A stretch of 64,000 nt of DNA from Planctomyces sp. SH-PL14 (lineage in GTDB: Bacteria > Planctomycetota > Planctomycetia > Planctomycetales > Planctomycetaceae). The notes below the pieces were generated by a model that did no database searches, had not been told where the DNA came from, and worked only from the letters and a program-made list of their open reading frames with translations. Positions 46,395 to 55,898 of the stretch are shown here, in pieces. Within the stretch, counting starts at the first letter, position 1, and every line of letters starts with the position of its first letter. The position numbers and the translations under genes are program-made. Location: assembly GCF_001610835.1 (NCBI RefSeq), contig NZ_CP011270.1, forward strand, positions 7,768,001-7,832,000, in the 5' to 3' direction.

Positions 46395-46658
46395 ATGTCC
46401 TACGAAGCGCATCAAGGCTCGACGGCCAACGTGATCGCCGCCCTGGCGAGTTTTTTCCTTCCCGGTCTCGGCCAGTTGATCCAGGGCCGTCCGATCATGG
46501 CCCTTGTCCACTTCGTCCTGGCGGGCGTGCTGTGGCTTGTCCTGATGGGGTGGATCATCCACCTGTGGTCGATCATCGACGCCGCGCGGTGGACTCCGCG
46601 GTATGTCGCGTATCGCGACGACCGGTATCCGGGCGACTACGAAAGCCGGCCACTTTAG
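46395..46658 (+). CDS. small TM2-like membrane protein
   Basis: 87 residues from ATG 46395 with a strong AAAGGAG 6 nt upstream. After a short polar start (MSYEAHQGSTANVIA) come a hydrophobic hairpin with a glycine turn (ASFFLPGLGQLIQGR, as in TM2-domain proteins) and a second segment (ALVHFVLAGVLWLVLMGWII), ending in a basic/aromatic tail. Inner-membrane; function unknown. It is the only gene in the window with a recognisable sigma-54 promoter, so it is probably induced under a specific condition such as envelope or nitrogen stress. Confidence 0.85.
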   Translation: MSYEAHQGSTANVIAALASFFLPGLGQLIQGRPIMALVHFVLAGVLWLVLMGWIIHLWSIIDAARWTPRYVAYRDDRYPGDYESRPL

Positions 46659-46685
46659 TCAGCTGCCGAGGTGACCCGTTCCGCC

Positions 46686-47891
46686 TCACGTCGTGTAATC
46701 GGCGTTGAGGCGGACGTACTCGGCGGTGAGGTCGGTCGTCCAGAACCGGACGACCGACGACCCACGGGTAAACTTGAGATCGATGTGGATCTCCCCGGTC
46801 CTCATGGCGGCCGAGACCTCACCCTCGTTGAACGGCAGCGGGACGCCGGCCTGATAGAGCTCAAATCCGTTGACGACGAGCGAGCATTCTTTCTCCGCGA
46901 ACGGAATTCCTGCGTAACCGGCGGCGGAGACGATCCGGCCCCAGTTCGGGTCGTTCCCCGTGATCGCCGTTTTGACGAGAGCGCTGTCGCAGACCGCCTT
47001 GGCGATCCGGGTGGCCGCTTCGACCGACTCCAGTCCGCTCACGTCGACCGTGACGAAGTGCGAGGCCCCTTCTCCGTCGCGAATGATCTTCTGCGACAGC
47101 TCCATGCAGACGTCGTCGAGCGCCGTCTGGAACGCCGACAGCTCCTGAGCCGATTTCGGGGCGGCGCCGCTCGCTCCGTTGGCGAGAAGTAGCACCGTGT
47201 CGCTTGTGCTCGTGTGGCCGTCGATCGTGATGCAGTTGAAGCTCCGGTCGACCGCCTTCTTGAGCAGGCCGGGTAACTGGCCCGCCTCGATCGCCGCGTC
47301 GGTCATGACCACGCAGAGCATCGTCGCCATGTTCGGGGCGATCATCGCTGCCCCTTTGGCGGCCCCGCTGATCCGCACCGTGGTCCCTGCCAATTCGACG
47401 GTCCGCGTGACCTGCTTGGGGACGGTGTCGGTGGTCATCATGCCTCGCGCGGCCCGCTCGAAGCTCTCGGTCTTGGCGTCTACGCTCTTCGCCACGACAG
47501 GGATCCCCGCCGCGAGTTTGTCGATGGGAAGCAGTCGGCCGATGACGCCTGTCGAGCAGACGAGGACGTCGTCCGCGGCACAGCCGATCCCCTCGGCGAC
47601 GAGGGCGGTCATCCGCTTGGCGTCGGCGATCCCCCGGTCTCCGGTACAGGCGTTCGAGTTCCCCGAGTTGATCACGACGGCCCGCGCCGTCCCGCGTGGG
47701 AGCCGCTCCCGGCAGACTTGGACCGGCGCTCCGCAGACGCGGTTCTGCGTGAAGACCCCGGCAGCCGCCGCCGGGCGGTCCGAGACGAACAGGGCCAGGT
47801 CGAGCCGGTTCGGATCGGCCTTGATGCCGCAGGCGTGGCCGTTGGCGGAGAACCCGAGAGGGAGGATGGGAAGCGGCGCGGAAGTGGTCAT
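46686..47891 (-). CDS. argJ: bifunctional ornithine acetyltransferase / N-acetylglutamate synthase
   Basis: 401 residues from ATG 47891 with GGGGA upstream. ArgJ motifs are complete: FTQNRVCGAPVQVC, VINSGNSNACTGDRG, STGVIGRLLP, and the autoprocessing site KGAAMIAPNMATML, where the precursor is cut before the Thr that becomes the nucleophile. Late motifs TSTSDTVLLLANG, SALVKTAITGNDPNWGR and FTRGSSVVRFWTTDLT fit. Recycles acetyl groups in arginine biosynthesis. No other arg genes are nearby, as is common in this phylum. Confidence 0.96.
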   Translation of the reverse strand: MTTSAPLPILPLGFSANGHACGIKADPNRLDLALFVSDRPAAAAGVFTQNRVCGAPVQVCRERLPRGTARAVVINSGNSNACTGDRGIADAKRMTALVAEGIGCAADDVLVCSTGVIGRLLPIDKLAAGIPVVAKSVDAKTESFERAARGMMTTDTVPKQVTRTVELAGTTVRISGAAKGAAMIAPNMATMLCVVMTDAAIEAGQLPGLLKKAVDRSFNCITIDGHTSTSDTVLLLANGASGAAPKSAQELSAFQTALDDVCMELSQKIIRDGEGASHFVTVDVSGLESVEAATRIAKAVCDSALVKTAITGNDPNWGRIVSAAGYAGIPFAEKECSLVVNGFELYQAGVPLPFNEGEVSAAMRTGEIHIDLKFTRGSSVVRFWTTDLTAEYVRLNADYTT

Positions 47892-48072
47892 GGCGTGAGG
47901 ATCCCCGGGGGCAAAGTTCGCGAATGATAGCGGGAACGGGGCACCGGACACGCGCGCGGAAAACCGGTTCTCCGGAATCGTGGCCGGGCGGGACGGTCTC
48001 CGTTAGCATCGGCCCTCTCTGATCCGTGGCCGGCCCTTCCGGCTCCGATCCCCTTCCCTCTCAAGGTTTGTC

Positions 48073-49455
48073 ATGCCCCGACTTGTTCCTCGCCTGCTGG
48101 CCGGTCTGCTGATCAGCCTCTCGACCGCGCCGCTCGTGGCTCCGGTCTCTGCCCAGGAAGCCGCCCCGCCCGCCAAGCCGCTCAAGTCCCCCCTCGCCAA
48201 GCTGGAGCTCCAGGACGGCGACTCGATCGTGTTCCTGGGGGACAGCATCACCCACCAGTGCCTCTACACGCAGTACCTGGAGGATTACCTCTACACCCGC
48301 TTCCCCAAGATGCGGCTCAAGATCCACAACGCCGGGGTCGGCGGGGCCCGTGCGTGGGACGCCCTGCAGCGGTTCGAGAAGGACGTTGCCTCGTACAAGC
48401 CCAAGTACGTCACGATCCTGCTGGGGATGAACGACGGGACCTATCGTCCTTATGACGATCCGACGTTCCAGACCTATCGCACCGACATGGTGAAGGTGAA
48501 CGAGGAGATCACGAAGATCGGCGCGACGCCGATCCTGATGACGCCGACGATGTTCGACTCCCGCGCCGCCCGTGCCAGGCCGAACAAGCGGGAGGCGGAC
48601 AGCACCGCTCTCTACAACTCGACGCTGGCCTACTACGGCACGTGGCTGCGGGAAGTGGCCGTCGAGGAAGGGTTCGGGTTCGTCGACATGTGGGGGCCGC
48701 TGAACAATCTGACGCTGGAGCAGCGGGAGAAGGATCCGGCTTTCACGCTGATCAAGGATGCCGTGCATCCGGACGCTCCGGGCCAGCTCATCATGGCGGC
48801 GGCGATCATCAACGACATGGGGTTCAAGCGGCAGGTCGGCGCGATCCGCGTCAACCTGGCCAACAAGAAGAAGCCGGTCCAGGGGAACGGCGGGACGGCG
48901 AGCGATGTGAACGCGACGGACGACGGGATTGAGTTCACGTGGCAGGCGGAATCGCTGCCGTGGGTCGTTCCGGCGGAAGCTCAGGAAGGGGCCAAGCTGG
49001 CGAACCTGGGGCATCGGCTGAGTGCCGAGGCGATTGAGGTTCACGGTCTTCCGGCTGGCAAGTACACGTTGTCGATCGACGGTCAGGAAGTGGGCACGTA
49101 CACGGCGGAGCAGCTGGAGCGGCATGTCGAACTGCAGGGGAATGACAAGACTCCTCAGTATCAGCAGGCCTTGAAGGTGGCTGAGCTGAACAAGAAGCGA
49201 AATGACGGTCCGGTGAAGGCGCTCCGTGGGGAGTGGGGCCGGTTCCAGGGGTACGCCCGCAAGCGGTTGGAGGCGGAGAAGAGTCCGGACAGTGCCGCGA
49301 CGAAGGATCAGCTCGCCATGCTGGAGAAGCAGATTGAAGGGATGGACGAGCGCGTGGCGGAGCACAATGCGAAGGCGAAGGAGATTGAGGATGAGATCTT
49401 CAAGACGAATGTGATTCCTGCCCGGAAGTATGTTTTGAAGAAGGCTGCGAACTAG
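48073..49455 (+). CDS. SGNH/GDSL hydrolase, exported
   Basis: 460 residues from ATG 48073 with AAGG 7 nt upstream and a signal peptide (PRLLAGLLISLSTAPLVAPVSA). SGNH blocks: FLGDSITHQ (block I, Ser near residue 58), the block II Gly in NAGVGGARAWD, ILLGMNDG (block III Asn) and DAVHPDAPG (Asp and His of the catalytic dyad). A C-terminal region of about 200 residues after the catalytic domain ends in a coiled coil (AMLEKQIEGMDERVAEHNAKAKEIEDE). Probably a carbohydrate esterase of the periplasm. Followed by a strong terminator. Confidence 0.9.
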   Translation: MPRLVPRLLAGLLISLSTAPLVAPVSAQEAAPPAKPLKSPLAKLELQDGDSIVFLGDSITHQCLYTQYLEDYLYTRFPKMRLKIHNAGVGGARAWDALQRFEKDVASYKPKYVTILLGMNDGTYRPYDDPTFQTYRTDMVKVNEEITKIGATPILMTPTMFDSRAARARPNKREADSTALYNSTLAYYGTWLREVAVEEGFGFVDMWGPLNNLTLEQREKDPAFTLIKDAVHPDAPGQLIMAAAIINDMGFKRQVGAIRVNLANKKKPVQGNGGTASDVNATDDGIEFTWQAESLPWVVPAEAQEGAKLANLGHRLSAEAIEVHGLPAGKYTLSIDGQEVGTYTAEQLERHVELQGNDKTPQYQQALKVAELNKKRNDGPVKALRGEWGRFQGYARKRLEAEKSPDSAATKDQLAMLEKQIEGMDERVAEHNAKAKEIEDEIFKTNVIPARKYVLKKAAN

Positions 49456-49478
49456 CTGTTAACAGATGGTTACATGAG

Positions 49479-49520
49479 GCCCGGTCGCGGATTGTTCCGT
49501 GGCCGGGCTTTTTTGTTTTT
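49479..49520 (+). terminator. intrinsic terminator after the SGNH hydrolase
   Basis: A 12-bp stem (GCCCGGTCGCGG with CCGTGGCCGGGC, two wobble pairs), loop ATTGTT, and a T-run TTTTTTGTTTTT. This is the clearest Rho-independent terminator in the window. Repeat copy E begins 3 bp later. Confidence 0.92.
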
Positions 49521-49522
49521 CG

Positions 49523-49801
49523 CGTCCTTGCCGGCACGACGTTGATTGCTCAAACCCAACGTGCTACGGAAGCCGGGGTCAAGGGGGCAACCCCTTGCCG
49601 CCGGAGGCGCTTCCATGAGGAACCGTGGTAAACAACGGATGTCCCCTTTGTGAGACCGCGGGTTGGTGAAGGGGCATACGGCACGTCGTCCGCGTTTGGA
49701 TACTCACTCCTTCAGACATCACTCGACGGCCAGGCCTCCGGCGGGCAAAGGAGCGTTGCCCCTCTGCACTCCCCACCAGGGGTTACCCCCTGGACCCCGG
49801 T
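49523..49801 (+). repeat. dispersed intergenic repeat, copy E (internally deleted)
   Basis: About 279 bp, same orientation as A. Compared with A and C it lacks roughly 40 bp between the TTTGTG and CGCGGGTTGG blocks. Both end cores are kept (CCTTGCCGCCGGAGGCGC; GGCCTCCGGCGGGCAAAGG). It follows immediately after an intrinsic terminator, so it is unlikely to be needed for termination of that gene. Confidence 0.85.
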
Positions 49802-49882
49802 CAGCTGAGTTCGCGCCCGTTGTTCCTCTCCGCACTTCGCGGGTAGACTCCGTTCCCAGAGTCACCACGCTGGGGGCCGTTC

Positions 49883-52800
49883 ATGTCGCTGACTGCGAAG
49901 AACTACGCGGAATGGTGTCGGCTGTCCGGCCTCTATCTGGCCAACCTGTCACACGTCGACCGCTACCGGACCTACGCCAAACTCCTCTCACCCGCCGGAC
50001 TGACCGTCGCCATCGTCAGCGAGTTCCTCGAAGACGCGAACCCCGCCCTCGACGTCAACGACTGGCGAACACATCGCGTCTACGAATTCGGCCCCGAACA
50101 GGCCGAACGCGTTGAGCGCACCGTCTCGGCCCTCCAGGAAATTGGAGCCGACGGCCTCGCCCAGGCGGTCGCGTCGGCCAGGAGCCGTTCGCCGTTCGAT
50201 GCCATCCAGAACATGCTTACGGGAGGCGTCCCCGACTTCACAGCCCTCGGAATGCAGGCCAATCCCTTCGACATGCTCAATTCTCTGCGGGAGTCGCTGG
50301 GACGGATGCTCCCGGGAATGGAAGGAGCGCCGACGTCGAACGACGCCGACACGCCGCTCGATACCCCCGACCCGATGAAGGAGGACCGGCGACGCGTCGA
50401 CGAACTGCTCGAGCGGTTCGCCGCCTCCCACGGCGCGGCACTCGGCGAGGACATCGACCGCCACGGCGATCCGCGGCGCGAGCCGGGATTCACGGTCGAG
50501 CGGCGGATGAAGGAGCTCGGGGCCCTGCGCGACCGCTGGCTGTCTCATCAGGCTCAGGCCGAGGCGATCGAGACGCTGACGACGATCATGGCGAAGCTCC
50601 CCAAGGTCAGCGGACAGAAGACGGCAGGGAAGGAGAAGAAGGCGGCCCAGCACATCCGGCAGCTGCTGCGGCAGTACCGCGAGAAGACGAAGGAACTCCG
50701 CCAGATCGCCCCGGACGATCGGAGTGATCAGCTCGAAGCGTTCCAGCCGAAGTGGGAAGCGTTCGAGACGGAGTACGCAGATCTCGTCCGCCCCGACGTG
50801 ATCGGAAGCGCCGCCCTTCGCCGCGCGGCGGAAGAGATCGGGGAGTTCTCCGCCGAGTCGGAGCGGAAGTCGACCACGCTGGAGTGGAGCGGACCCCGCG
50901 GCTTCGAGTGCGACTGGACGACGTTCGCCCTCACGGTCGACGTTCCCGCCAAGTCGAAGACCGCCATCGCGGCATCCCTGAAAGCGGTCGAACGGCTGCG
51001 CCAGGAGTTCCCCCGTCTGCAGGAGGAGTGGCGACGGCAGACGCTTGAGTCGTTCCGCGAGAACTATCAGGGGCAGATGGATGACGAGGAACTCGAGGAG
51101 TACGACCTCGACGACAACGGAGAGCCGACCGACTCCGGAATCCTGCGGCAGGTCGGGGCCGGTTCCCTCGTCCTGTCGACCGCCGACCCCGAGGGACGCA
51201 GCTTCAGCCTGACCGCTCACCTCCAGGTGGACTGGGATCAGGAGCACGGCTTCGAGCTCGAATGTGATATCGAGCTGGACAACGGGGACGCGCCGCCGGC
51301 TGCGGAGTTCGATCCGGGCGATGTCACGCTCACTGACACGGGACCGCAACTCTCGGCGGAAGACCTTCAGCGGTTCGAGTCGACTTTCGAGATCGCCATT
51401 CCCGCGGACTATCGGGACTTCCTGCTCCGATTCAACGGCGGCGTTCCATCGAAGACGTATCTCGTCCGCAATCAGGACGGCGTCGAGAACAACTGGCACG
51501 TCGTCCGGTTCCTGTCGGCGGCGGGGACCTCCGCCGCGTCGTTTCCTCCCGGCAGCCTGGAGGCGTCCCTGCATCTTCGCGACGGATCGCGAATCACCTC
51601 CCATCTGCTCCCGATCGCTCAGCTCCGGAAGGGGAGCTTCGATCCGATCAACCGGGGCGCCGTACTGGCGATCATTCGGTCCGGAAAGCGGGCGGGGAAG
51701 ATCGGCGTGTTCGATGCCGAGATGATGCTGGAACCGCTCGTGGGCCAGGGGATCCCGCTGGAGGCGGCTCTCGACGAGGTGATCCGTTACCCCCTCCTCA
51801 TGGCGGCCAGCTTTGCGGCTCTGTGGAGCAAGCTCCAGCCCGCTCCGGAGATCGTGGTCCCCGACTGGCTGCGGTTCATCCGGCAGAACGACGTCGAAGC
51901 CTTTCTCGCCTGGGCGACGGCGGGGGGGAAGCTCAACGAGCGGCTTGTCGAACCGGGGGCCGAACTGCAGCCGACCGTCGTTGACCTCCTGGCGGCCGAG
52001 GCCTCCGATGAACTCCTCGCTGCCGTGGTGAAGCAGAAGGTCGTCCCTCCGAAGTCCCTCAAGGTGTCGTGGCGGCAATATCTGTTCATCGACGTTCCGC
52101 GGTTTCGGAAGCTGATGCCACACCTGCCGAAAGACCACTGGCCCGTGGTCCTCGCGTCTCCCGTTGCGTTCGACCATCCGGACCTGCTGGACGAACTGGC
52201 CGCGGCGGGGGTCAAGATCGATGCGCCGATCGATGACGAGGGAGCGACGCCGTTACACCTGGCGGTTCAACTCGGACGCAAGGACGCCGTCCGCTGGCTG
52301 CTCGATCGTGGGGCTGATCCGAAGAAGAAAGATCGCTACGGCCGCAGTGCCCTGCTCTGGGCCGAGAACGGCCCCGGCCACGCCTGCCTGGCGATGCTGG
52401 AAGGCCGAGCCGAACCGGCTCCCACGGGGGCAGCTTCCACCGACGCGGCGGGTGTCGCCGCTCTGGCCCAGGCCGCCGCCGCCCTCGGTCCGGGACTGAC
52501 TCTGCGGCTGCAGATAGAGATGACTTCCCCTCCGGTCACGCGGATCGAGAAGGTCTACTATGCGGACGTCGGGTGTCACTATCGACTGACGTTCGAGGTC
52601 AACAACGGACAGGTCACGTTCAACGACACGCGTTCGCCGCGCCAGGATTACCTTCGGGGGGCGACATGGACCGAGGCGCTGTTCGCGCCGATTGTGCAGT
52701 GGCCGGAGCTGACGCCGTTGTGGGAGACGCTGTCGGTCTCGGAGTTCGACGTCGGGAGAGCGATCAGGAGCCGGAAGTACCAGCCGCCGCCGCGCCCCGA

Positions 52801-52885
52801 TCTCCAGGCCGCCGCCCGTTCTGCGCTGGAGCAGGCGTTTGACCCGCGGGAGGCGGCCGCCCGCGGAATCAACATCTCCAAGTGA
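49883..52885 (+). CDS. large cytoplasmic protein with SMI1/KNR4 (SUKH) and ankyrin repeats
   Basis: 1000 residues from ATG 49883. The N-terminal ~100 residues resemble DMP19/DUF4375-type sequence (tentative). A long charged helical region follows (about 190-460, with an Asp/Glu run near 395-410). A SUKH/SMI1-KNR4 domain lies at about 490-620 (LSAEDLQRFESTFEIAIPAD, YRDFLLRFNGGVPSKTY). Ankyrin repeats are at about 755-835 (GATPLHLAVQLGRKDAVRWLL). A C-terminal region of about 140 residues is unassigned. No signal peptide. SUKH and ankyrin proteins often act as immunity proteins against polymorphic toxins, but no toxin gene is adjacent. Function inferred only. Confidence 0.8.
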   Translation: MSLTAKNYAEWCRLSGLYLANLSHVDRYRTYAKLLSPAGLTVAIVSEFLEDANPALDVNDWRTHRVYEFGPEQAERVERTVSALQEIGADGLAQAVASARSRSPFDAIQNMLTGGVPDFTALGMQANPFDMLNSLRESLGRMLPGMEGAPTSNDADTPLDTPDPMKEDRRRVDELLERFAASHGAALGEDIDRHGDPRREPGFTVERRMKELGALRDRWLSHQAQAEAIETLTTIMAKLPKVSGQKTAGKEKKAAQHIRQLLRQYREKTKELRQIAPDDRSDQLEAFQPKWEAFETEYADLVRPDVIGSAALRRAAEEIGEFSAESERKSTTLEWSGPRGFECDWTTFALTVDVPAKSKTAIAASLKAVERLRQEFPRLQEEWRRQTLESFRENYQGQMDDEELEEYDLDDNGEPTDSGILRQVGAGSLVLSTADPEGRSFSLTAHLQVDWDQEHGFELECDIELDNGDAPPAAEFDPGDVTLTDTGPQLSAEDLQRFESTFEIAIPADYRDFLLRFNGGVPSKTYLVRNQDGVENNWHVVRFLSAAGTSAASFPPGSLEASLHLRDGSRITSHLLPIAQLRKGSFDPINRGAVLAIIRSGKRAGKIGVFDAEMMLEPLVGQGIPLEAALDEVIRYPLLMAASFAALWSKLQPAPEIVVPDWLRFIRQNDVEAFLAWATAGGKLNERLVEPGAELQPTVVDLLAAEASDELLAAVVKQKVVPPKSLKVSWRQYLFIDVPRFRKLMPHLPKDHWPVVLASPVAFDHPDLLDELAAAGVKIDAPIDDEGATPLHLAVQLGRKDAVRWLLDRGADPKKKDRYGRSALLWAENGPGHACLAMLEGRAEPAPTGAASTDAAGVAALAQAAAALGPGLTLRLQIEMTSPPVTRIEKVYYADVGCHYRLTFEVNNGQVTFNDTRSPRQDYLRGATWTEALFAPIVQWPELTPLWETLSVSEFDVGRAIRSRKYQPPPRPDLQAAARSALEQAFDPREAAARGINISK

Positions 52886-53515
52886 CACGCCTCGCGTCCA
52901 GCCGGATCAATGCCCGGCGACGAGCCAACCACAAGACTGCCGGATCTGGGTCAGCCCGTCGCCGGGGCTTTGCACTGCAGGGATCGAGGACCGATCGCTC
53001 GGAGCGCGGAGCCTCACGGGACCGCGCTCACTTTGCGTCGGAGCTGCGTTTCTCACGATGCCGATCGCGCCGGCATCGCGAGAATCAGGTCATACGGAGG
53101 GCGAGGACCGCATCGTCATCGCTGGAGGGGAGCGGGGCGCGGATGAGCGCCGACATCACTCCTGAGCACGAGACAACCGGGCGCAAGACAGAGCGTCTCA
53201 CCAAAGGACTCCACAGAGGGTGTGGGGATCCAGTGCGAGTCAGCTCCACCCGGCAGTGGCTCTGATCACGGGAACTGCCAACAACGATCGAACGATTGCA
53301 TCGAACCGCCGCAGTCTGCTCGCCGAAAAAACCGCCTGCGGACACGCTGGGTGTTCAATATTCCAACGGTTCGGTTGAGCCGAATGAAGCGGATTGAACG
53401 CAACACTCCGGCGCACCGGGGATTCTCCGGGCGCGCCCATTGACGATGGTGTTCTCTCGGTTGGACCGTTTGGCGTCGAAAGGCCTCCGGCGGCGCGTTG
53501 ACACGCAGCTCTCTC
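52886..53515. other. 630-bp gap without a supported gene
   Basis: Several short frames cross this region, but none shows good codon bias, a ribosome site or a recognisable protein. A 13-bp match to the repeat core (AGGCCTCCGGCGG, near 53480) is too short to call a copy. The stretch is somewhat lower in GC toward 53260-53420. It may hold decayed sequence. Confidence 0.45.
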
Positions 53516-53938
53516 TCACCCCGGCTCGTCCAGCACGGGAGTCTTCGTCCACCCCTGCTCCGACGAGAAGTCGGGGAAGGATTTCTCCGACCACCACAGC
53601 TCGCGTTCAAGGCCAAGAGACAAGAACCAGTCCCTCGCCTTCAGGACGATCTCCTTGATCAACGGCGATTCCCTATTCCGGAGCCATGCCATCCAGCTCC
53701 GGCGATTCGAGATCATCACAAAGCAGTTGCCGAGCTTGGACTCAAACAACTCCGCCAGCACGATCTCCACTCGATGTCCGTCACTCCCCTGGACCAGAAA
53801 CTCGGCTCCCGTTTCATACCACGCGTCGACGTCCGCGCACCGATAGGTCGCCGAGAGTCGCGAGTGGAAGCCGGACAGAAGCTCGATCGGATCACGCGGC
53901 TCGACCTGAATCGCAGCGAGGTACGGAGTCTTTTTCAT
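53516..53938 (-). CDS. hypothetical cytoplasmic protein
   Basis: 140 residues from ATG 53938 with GGAG about 9 nt upstream. It has mixed alpha/beta composition with aromatic clusters (WYETGAEFLVQG, SWMAWLRNRE, RELWWSEKSFPDF) and no signal or membrane segment. The strand pattern HRVEIVLAELFESKLGNCFVMISNRRSWM could belong to a small immunity-type or SUKH-neighbour protein, but I recognise no family. Divergent from the esterase gene. Confidence 0.7.
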   Translation of the reverse strand: MKKTPYLAAIQVEPRDPIELLSGFHSRLSATYRCADVDAWYETGAEFLVQGSDGHRVEIVLAELFESKLGNCFVMISNRRSWMAWLRNRESPLIKEIVLKARDWFLSLGLERELWWSEKSFPDFSSEQGWTKTPVLDEPG

Positions 53939-54169
53939 CGGCCCCAACTCCAGGTTTGGCCCCGCCGCCTCGTGGCGAACGCTGTTCGCTCTCGATCGAG
54001 AAGAGCGTAGCATCCGATCATCGCAGGCTCCTCTCGCGAGGGGCGTCAAGCGAATCGCCCCACCCTCCATGCTGCTGCGGTCTCCTTGGCGCGATGCCGG
54101 AAGAAGGCAGAATGCGATCGAGATATGGAACCCATCGACCGGGCTCGGTCGAAAAGCGGGAGAGGCGAA

Positions 54170-55150
54170 GTGAGGGACTTCATTCGGAGTGTGGCCTGTT
54201 GGGGGGCCATCGTGGCGCTTTCGATCACCGCTGCCGACGAGGCCGCGGCTCAGACGCCGGTTCAGAAGCCCCCTGCGCCAGCCGGCCCTCCCGCGACGGC
54301 ACCCTCGCAGCCGCCGCCGACCGAAGCGGATGTTTCCTTCGGCCCGCATCCGCATCAGCTGCTCGACATCTTCATTCCGACCGAAGGGACCAAGCCGTTT
54401 CCCGTCCTGGTCTGGTTCGGCGGATTGTGGGAGCCTCGCAAGCAGGCACCCGATGCGCGGCGGTTCCTGTCGCAGGGGATCGCCGTCGTGGCGGTCCAGT
54501 CTCGGACGCTGAAAGACGGAGTGGCGGAGAAGGCGGACCCGCCGGTCTCGTATCCCATGAATGATGCCTGCCGGGCCGTGCAGTTCGTCCGGGGGAATGC
54601 GGCGCGGTGGAAGCTCGATCCGCGGCGGATCGGCGTCGGGGGCGGCTCGCAGGGAGCGCTGCCGGCGCTGTTCGTCGGCTGCAGTCCGGATCGGGCCGAT
54701 CCGAAGGCCGACGATCCGATCGCCCGGCTCTCGACTCGGGTCACGTGCGTCGCGGCGTTCCGCAGTCAGCCGAGCATCGATCCCCAGCGGATGCAGGAGT
54801 GGGTTCCCGGAGTGCAGTGGGGAGCGCCGGCCTTCGGCTGCAGCTTCGAGGAGTCGCTCAGGCGGCGAGAGGAGCTGTTGCCGCAGATCCGGGCATGGTC
54901 TCCGGAGACGCTGCTGTACGCCGAGAGTGCGCCGATCTACTTCGAGAACAACTGGGGGCTGACGCAGCCCGCGGGAGTGACCGAGATGGACTACAAGGTC
55001 CATTCGCCCGCCTGGGCGCTCGGGTTTCAGGAACTGGCGAAGAAGGCCGGAGTCGAGTGCCACGTGAAGTATCCCGACCATCCGACGGAGGGGTATCGGG
55101 ACACGTGGGATTTCCTGACGAAGAGGCTGCTCGCGGATTCTGGAACGTAG
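54170..55150 (+). CDS. exported alpha/beta-hydrolase (esterase, BD-FAE-like)
   Basis: 326 residues from GTG 54170 with GGGAG 7 nt upstream; this start gives a clean signal peptide (RDFIRSVACWGAIVALSITAADEAAAQ). A longer ATG-initiated frame exists but places the hydrophobic core too far in. After a Pro-rich linker comes the hydrolase: LLDIFIPTEGTKPFPVLVWFGG (oxyanion region), nucleophile elbow GVGGGSQGALPALFV, and late His in YPDHPTEGYRDTW. Probably a periplasmic carbohydrate ester or short-acyl esterase. Confidence 0.85.
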   Translation: MRDFIRSVACWGAIVALSITAADEAAAQTPVQKPPAPAGPPATAPSQPPPTEADVSFGPHPHQLLDIFIPTEGTKPFPVLVWFGGLWEPRKQAPDARRFLSQGIAVVAVQSRTLKDGVAEKADPPVSYPMNDACRAVQFVRGNAARWKLDPRRIGVGGGSQGALPALFVGCSPDRADPKADDPIARLSTRVTCVAAFRSQPSIDPQRMQEWVPGVQWGAPAFGCSFEESLRRREELLPQIRAWSPETLLYAESAPIYFENNWGLTQPAGVTEMDYKVHSPAWALGFQELAKKAGVECHVKYPDHPTEGYRDTWDFLTKRLLADSGT

Positions 55151-55205
55151 GGCGCGGTTTCGCCGGACTGATCGAAGGAGGCCGGCTGACCATAGAGATG
55201 GCTGC

Positions 55206-55532
55206 TCAGTACTTCGTCAGCGGCTTGTTCCAGAGGAGGAGGTGGACGATCAGGGAGAGCGTCCAGCCCACGCAGAAGGTCAGGGGCAGCCAGGAGAGGA
55301 TGCGAGTGCGGAGAGGGATGTCTTCGGGCTTTGCTCCCTCGACGGTCAGCGAGCGGTAGGCGTCGCGAACGGAGATGATCCAGAAGATATTGGTGACGAG
55401 TCCGAGGAGAGAGACGGCGGCCCGATGCAGATTGGTGTCGGCCGTCCCGAGGGCGGCCACGAGGAAGCTGCTGGGGACCAGGAACAGCTCGGTGACTTTG
55501 ACGAGATCCGGGTGCGGCGAACTGGTGGACAT
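55206..55532 (-). CDS. small three-helix membrane protein
   Basis: 108 residues from ATG 55532. Hydrophobic segments at about 15-32 (LFLVPSSFLVAALGTA), 38-55 (AAVSLLGLVTNIFWIISV) and 80-102 (LSWLPLTFCVGWTLSLIVHLLL). No family recognised. Convergent with the esterase gene, 56 bp away. Confidence 0.72.
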   Translation of the reverse strand: MSTSSPHPDLVKVTELFLVPSSFLVAALGTADTNLHRAAVSLLGLVTNIFWIISVRDAYRSLTVEGAKPEDIPLRTRILSWLPLTFCVGWTLSLIVHLLLWNKPLTKY

Positions 55533-55664
55533 CGGTTGTTCGAACGAAGGAGAACGCGAGGATTGGGTCGCGGATGGTAGCCGCTGGAGTTCCTCGGCGC
55601 GGAGTGTGCGGCCAGTCTCGTCAAGAACGGTCGCCAGCCGTCGGGAATCCTGACTCGGATCCGC

Positions 55665-55898
55665 CTACGGACCGGTCTCGTGTTCGCGGCAAGCACGCGA
55701 CATCGGGGGCGAAGCGGAACTCGTCTTTCGCGGCGCGTGTCCCGGACGGAGGGTCTTGGACCAGCGGCCGTGCCCGTCGGGCCGGAAGCCGCGCTGCAGG
55801 AGGAGGGCCTGAGCCTCTTCGACCGAGACCGCCGTGCCGACCTGGGCGCAAGTCGCGCGGAATGCGTCGAGATCGATATCGACGACCTGGCCGGACAT
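55665..55898 (-). CDS. possible small hypothetical protein
   Basis: 77 residues from ATG 55898, AGGAA about 11 nt upstream. The first 45 residues (DIDLDAFRATCAQVGTAVSVEEAQALLLQRGF) look like a genuine helical protein; the last 30 are low-complexity and basic. Overlapping frames on both strands make this region ambiguous. No homology recognised. Confidence 0.42.
   Translation of the reverse strand: MSGQVVDIDLDAFRATCAQVGTAVSVEEAQALLLQRGFRPDGHGRWSKTLRPGHAPRKTSSASPPMSRACREHETGP

Noticed and set aside
53470-53500. Match to the dispersed repeat core (AGGCCTCCGGCGG)
   Set aside because: Only about 13 bp in GC-rich DNA, with no flanking similarity.
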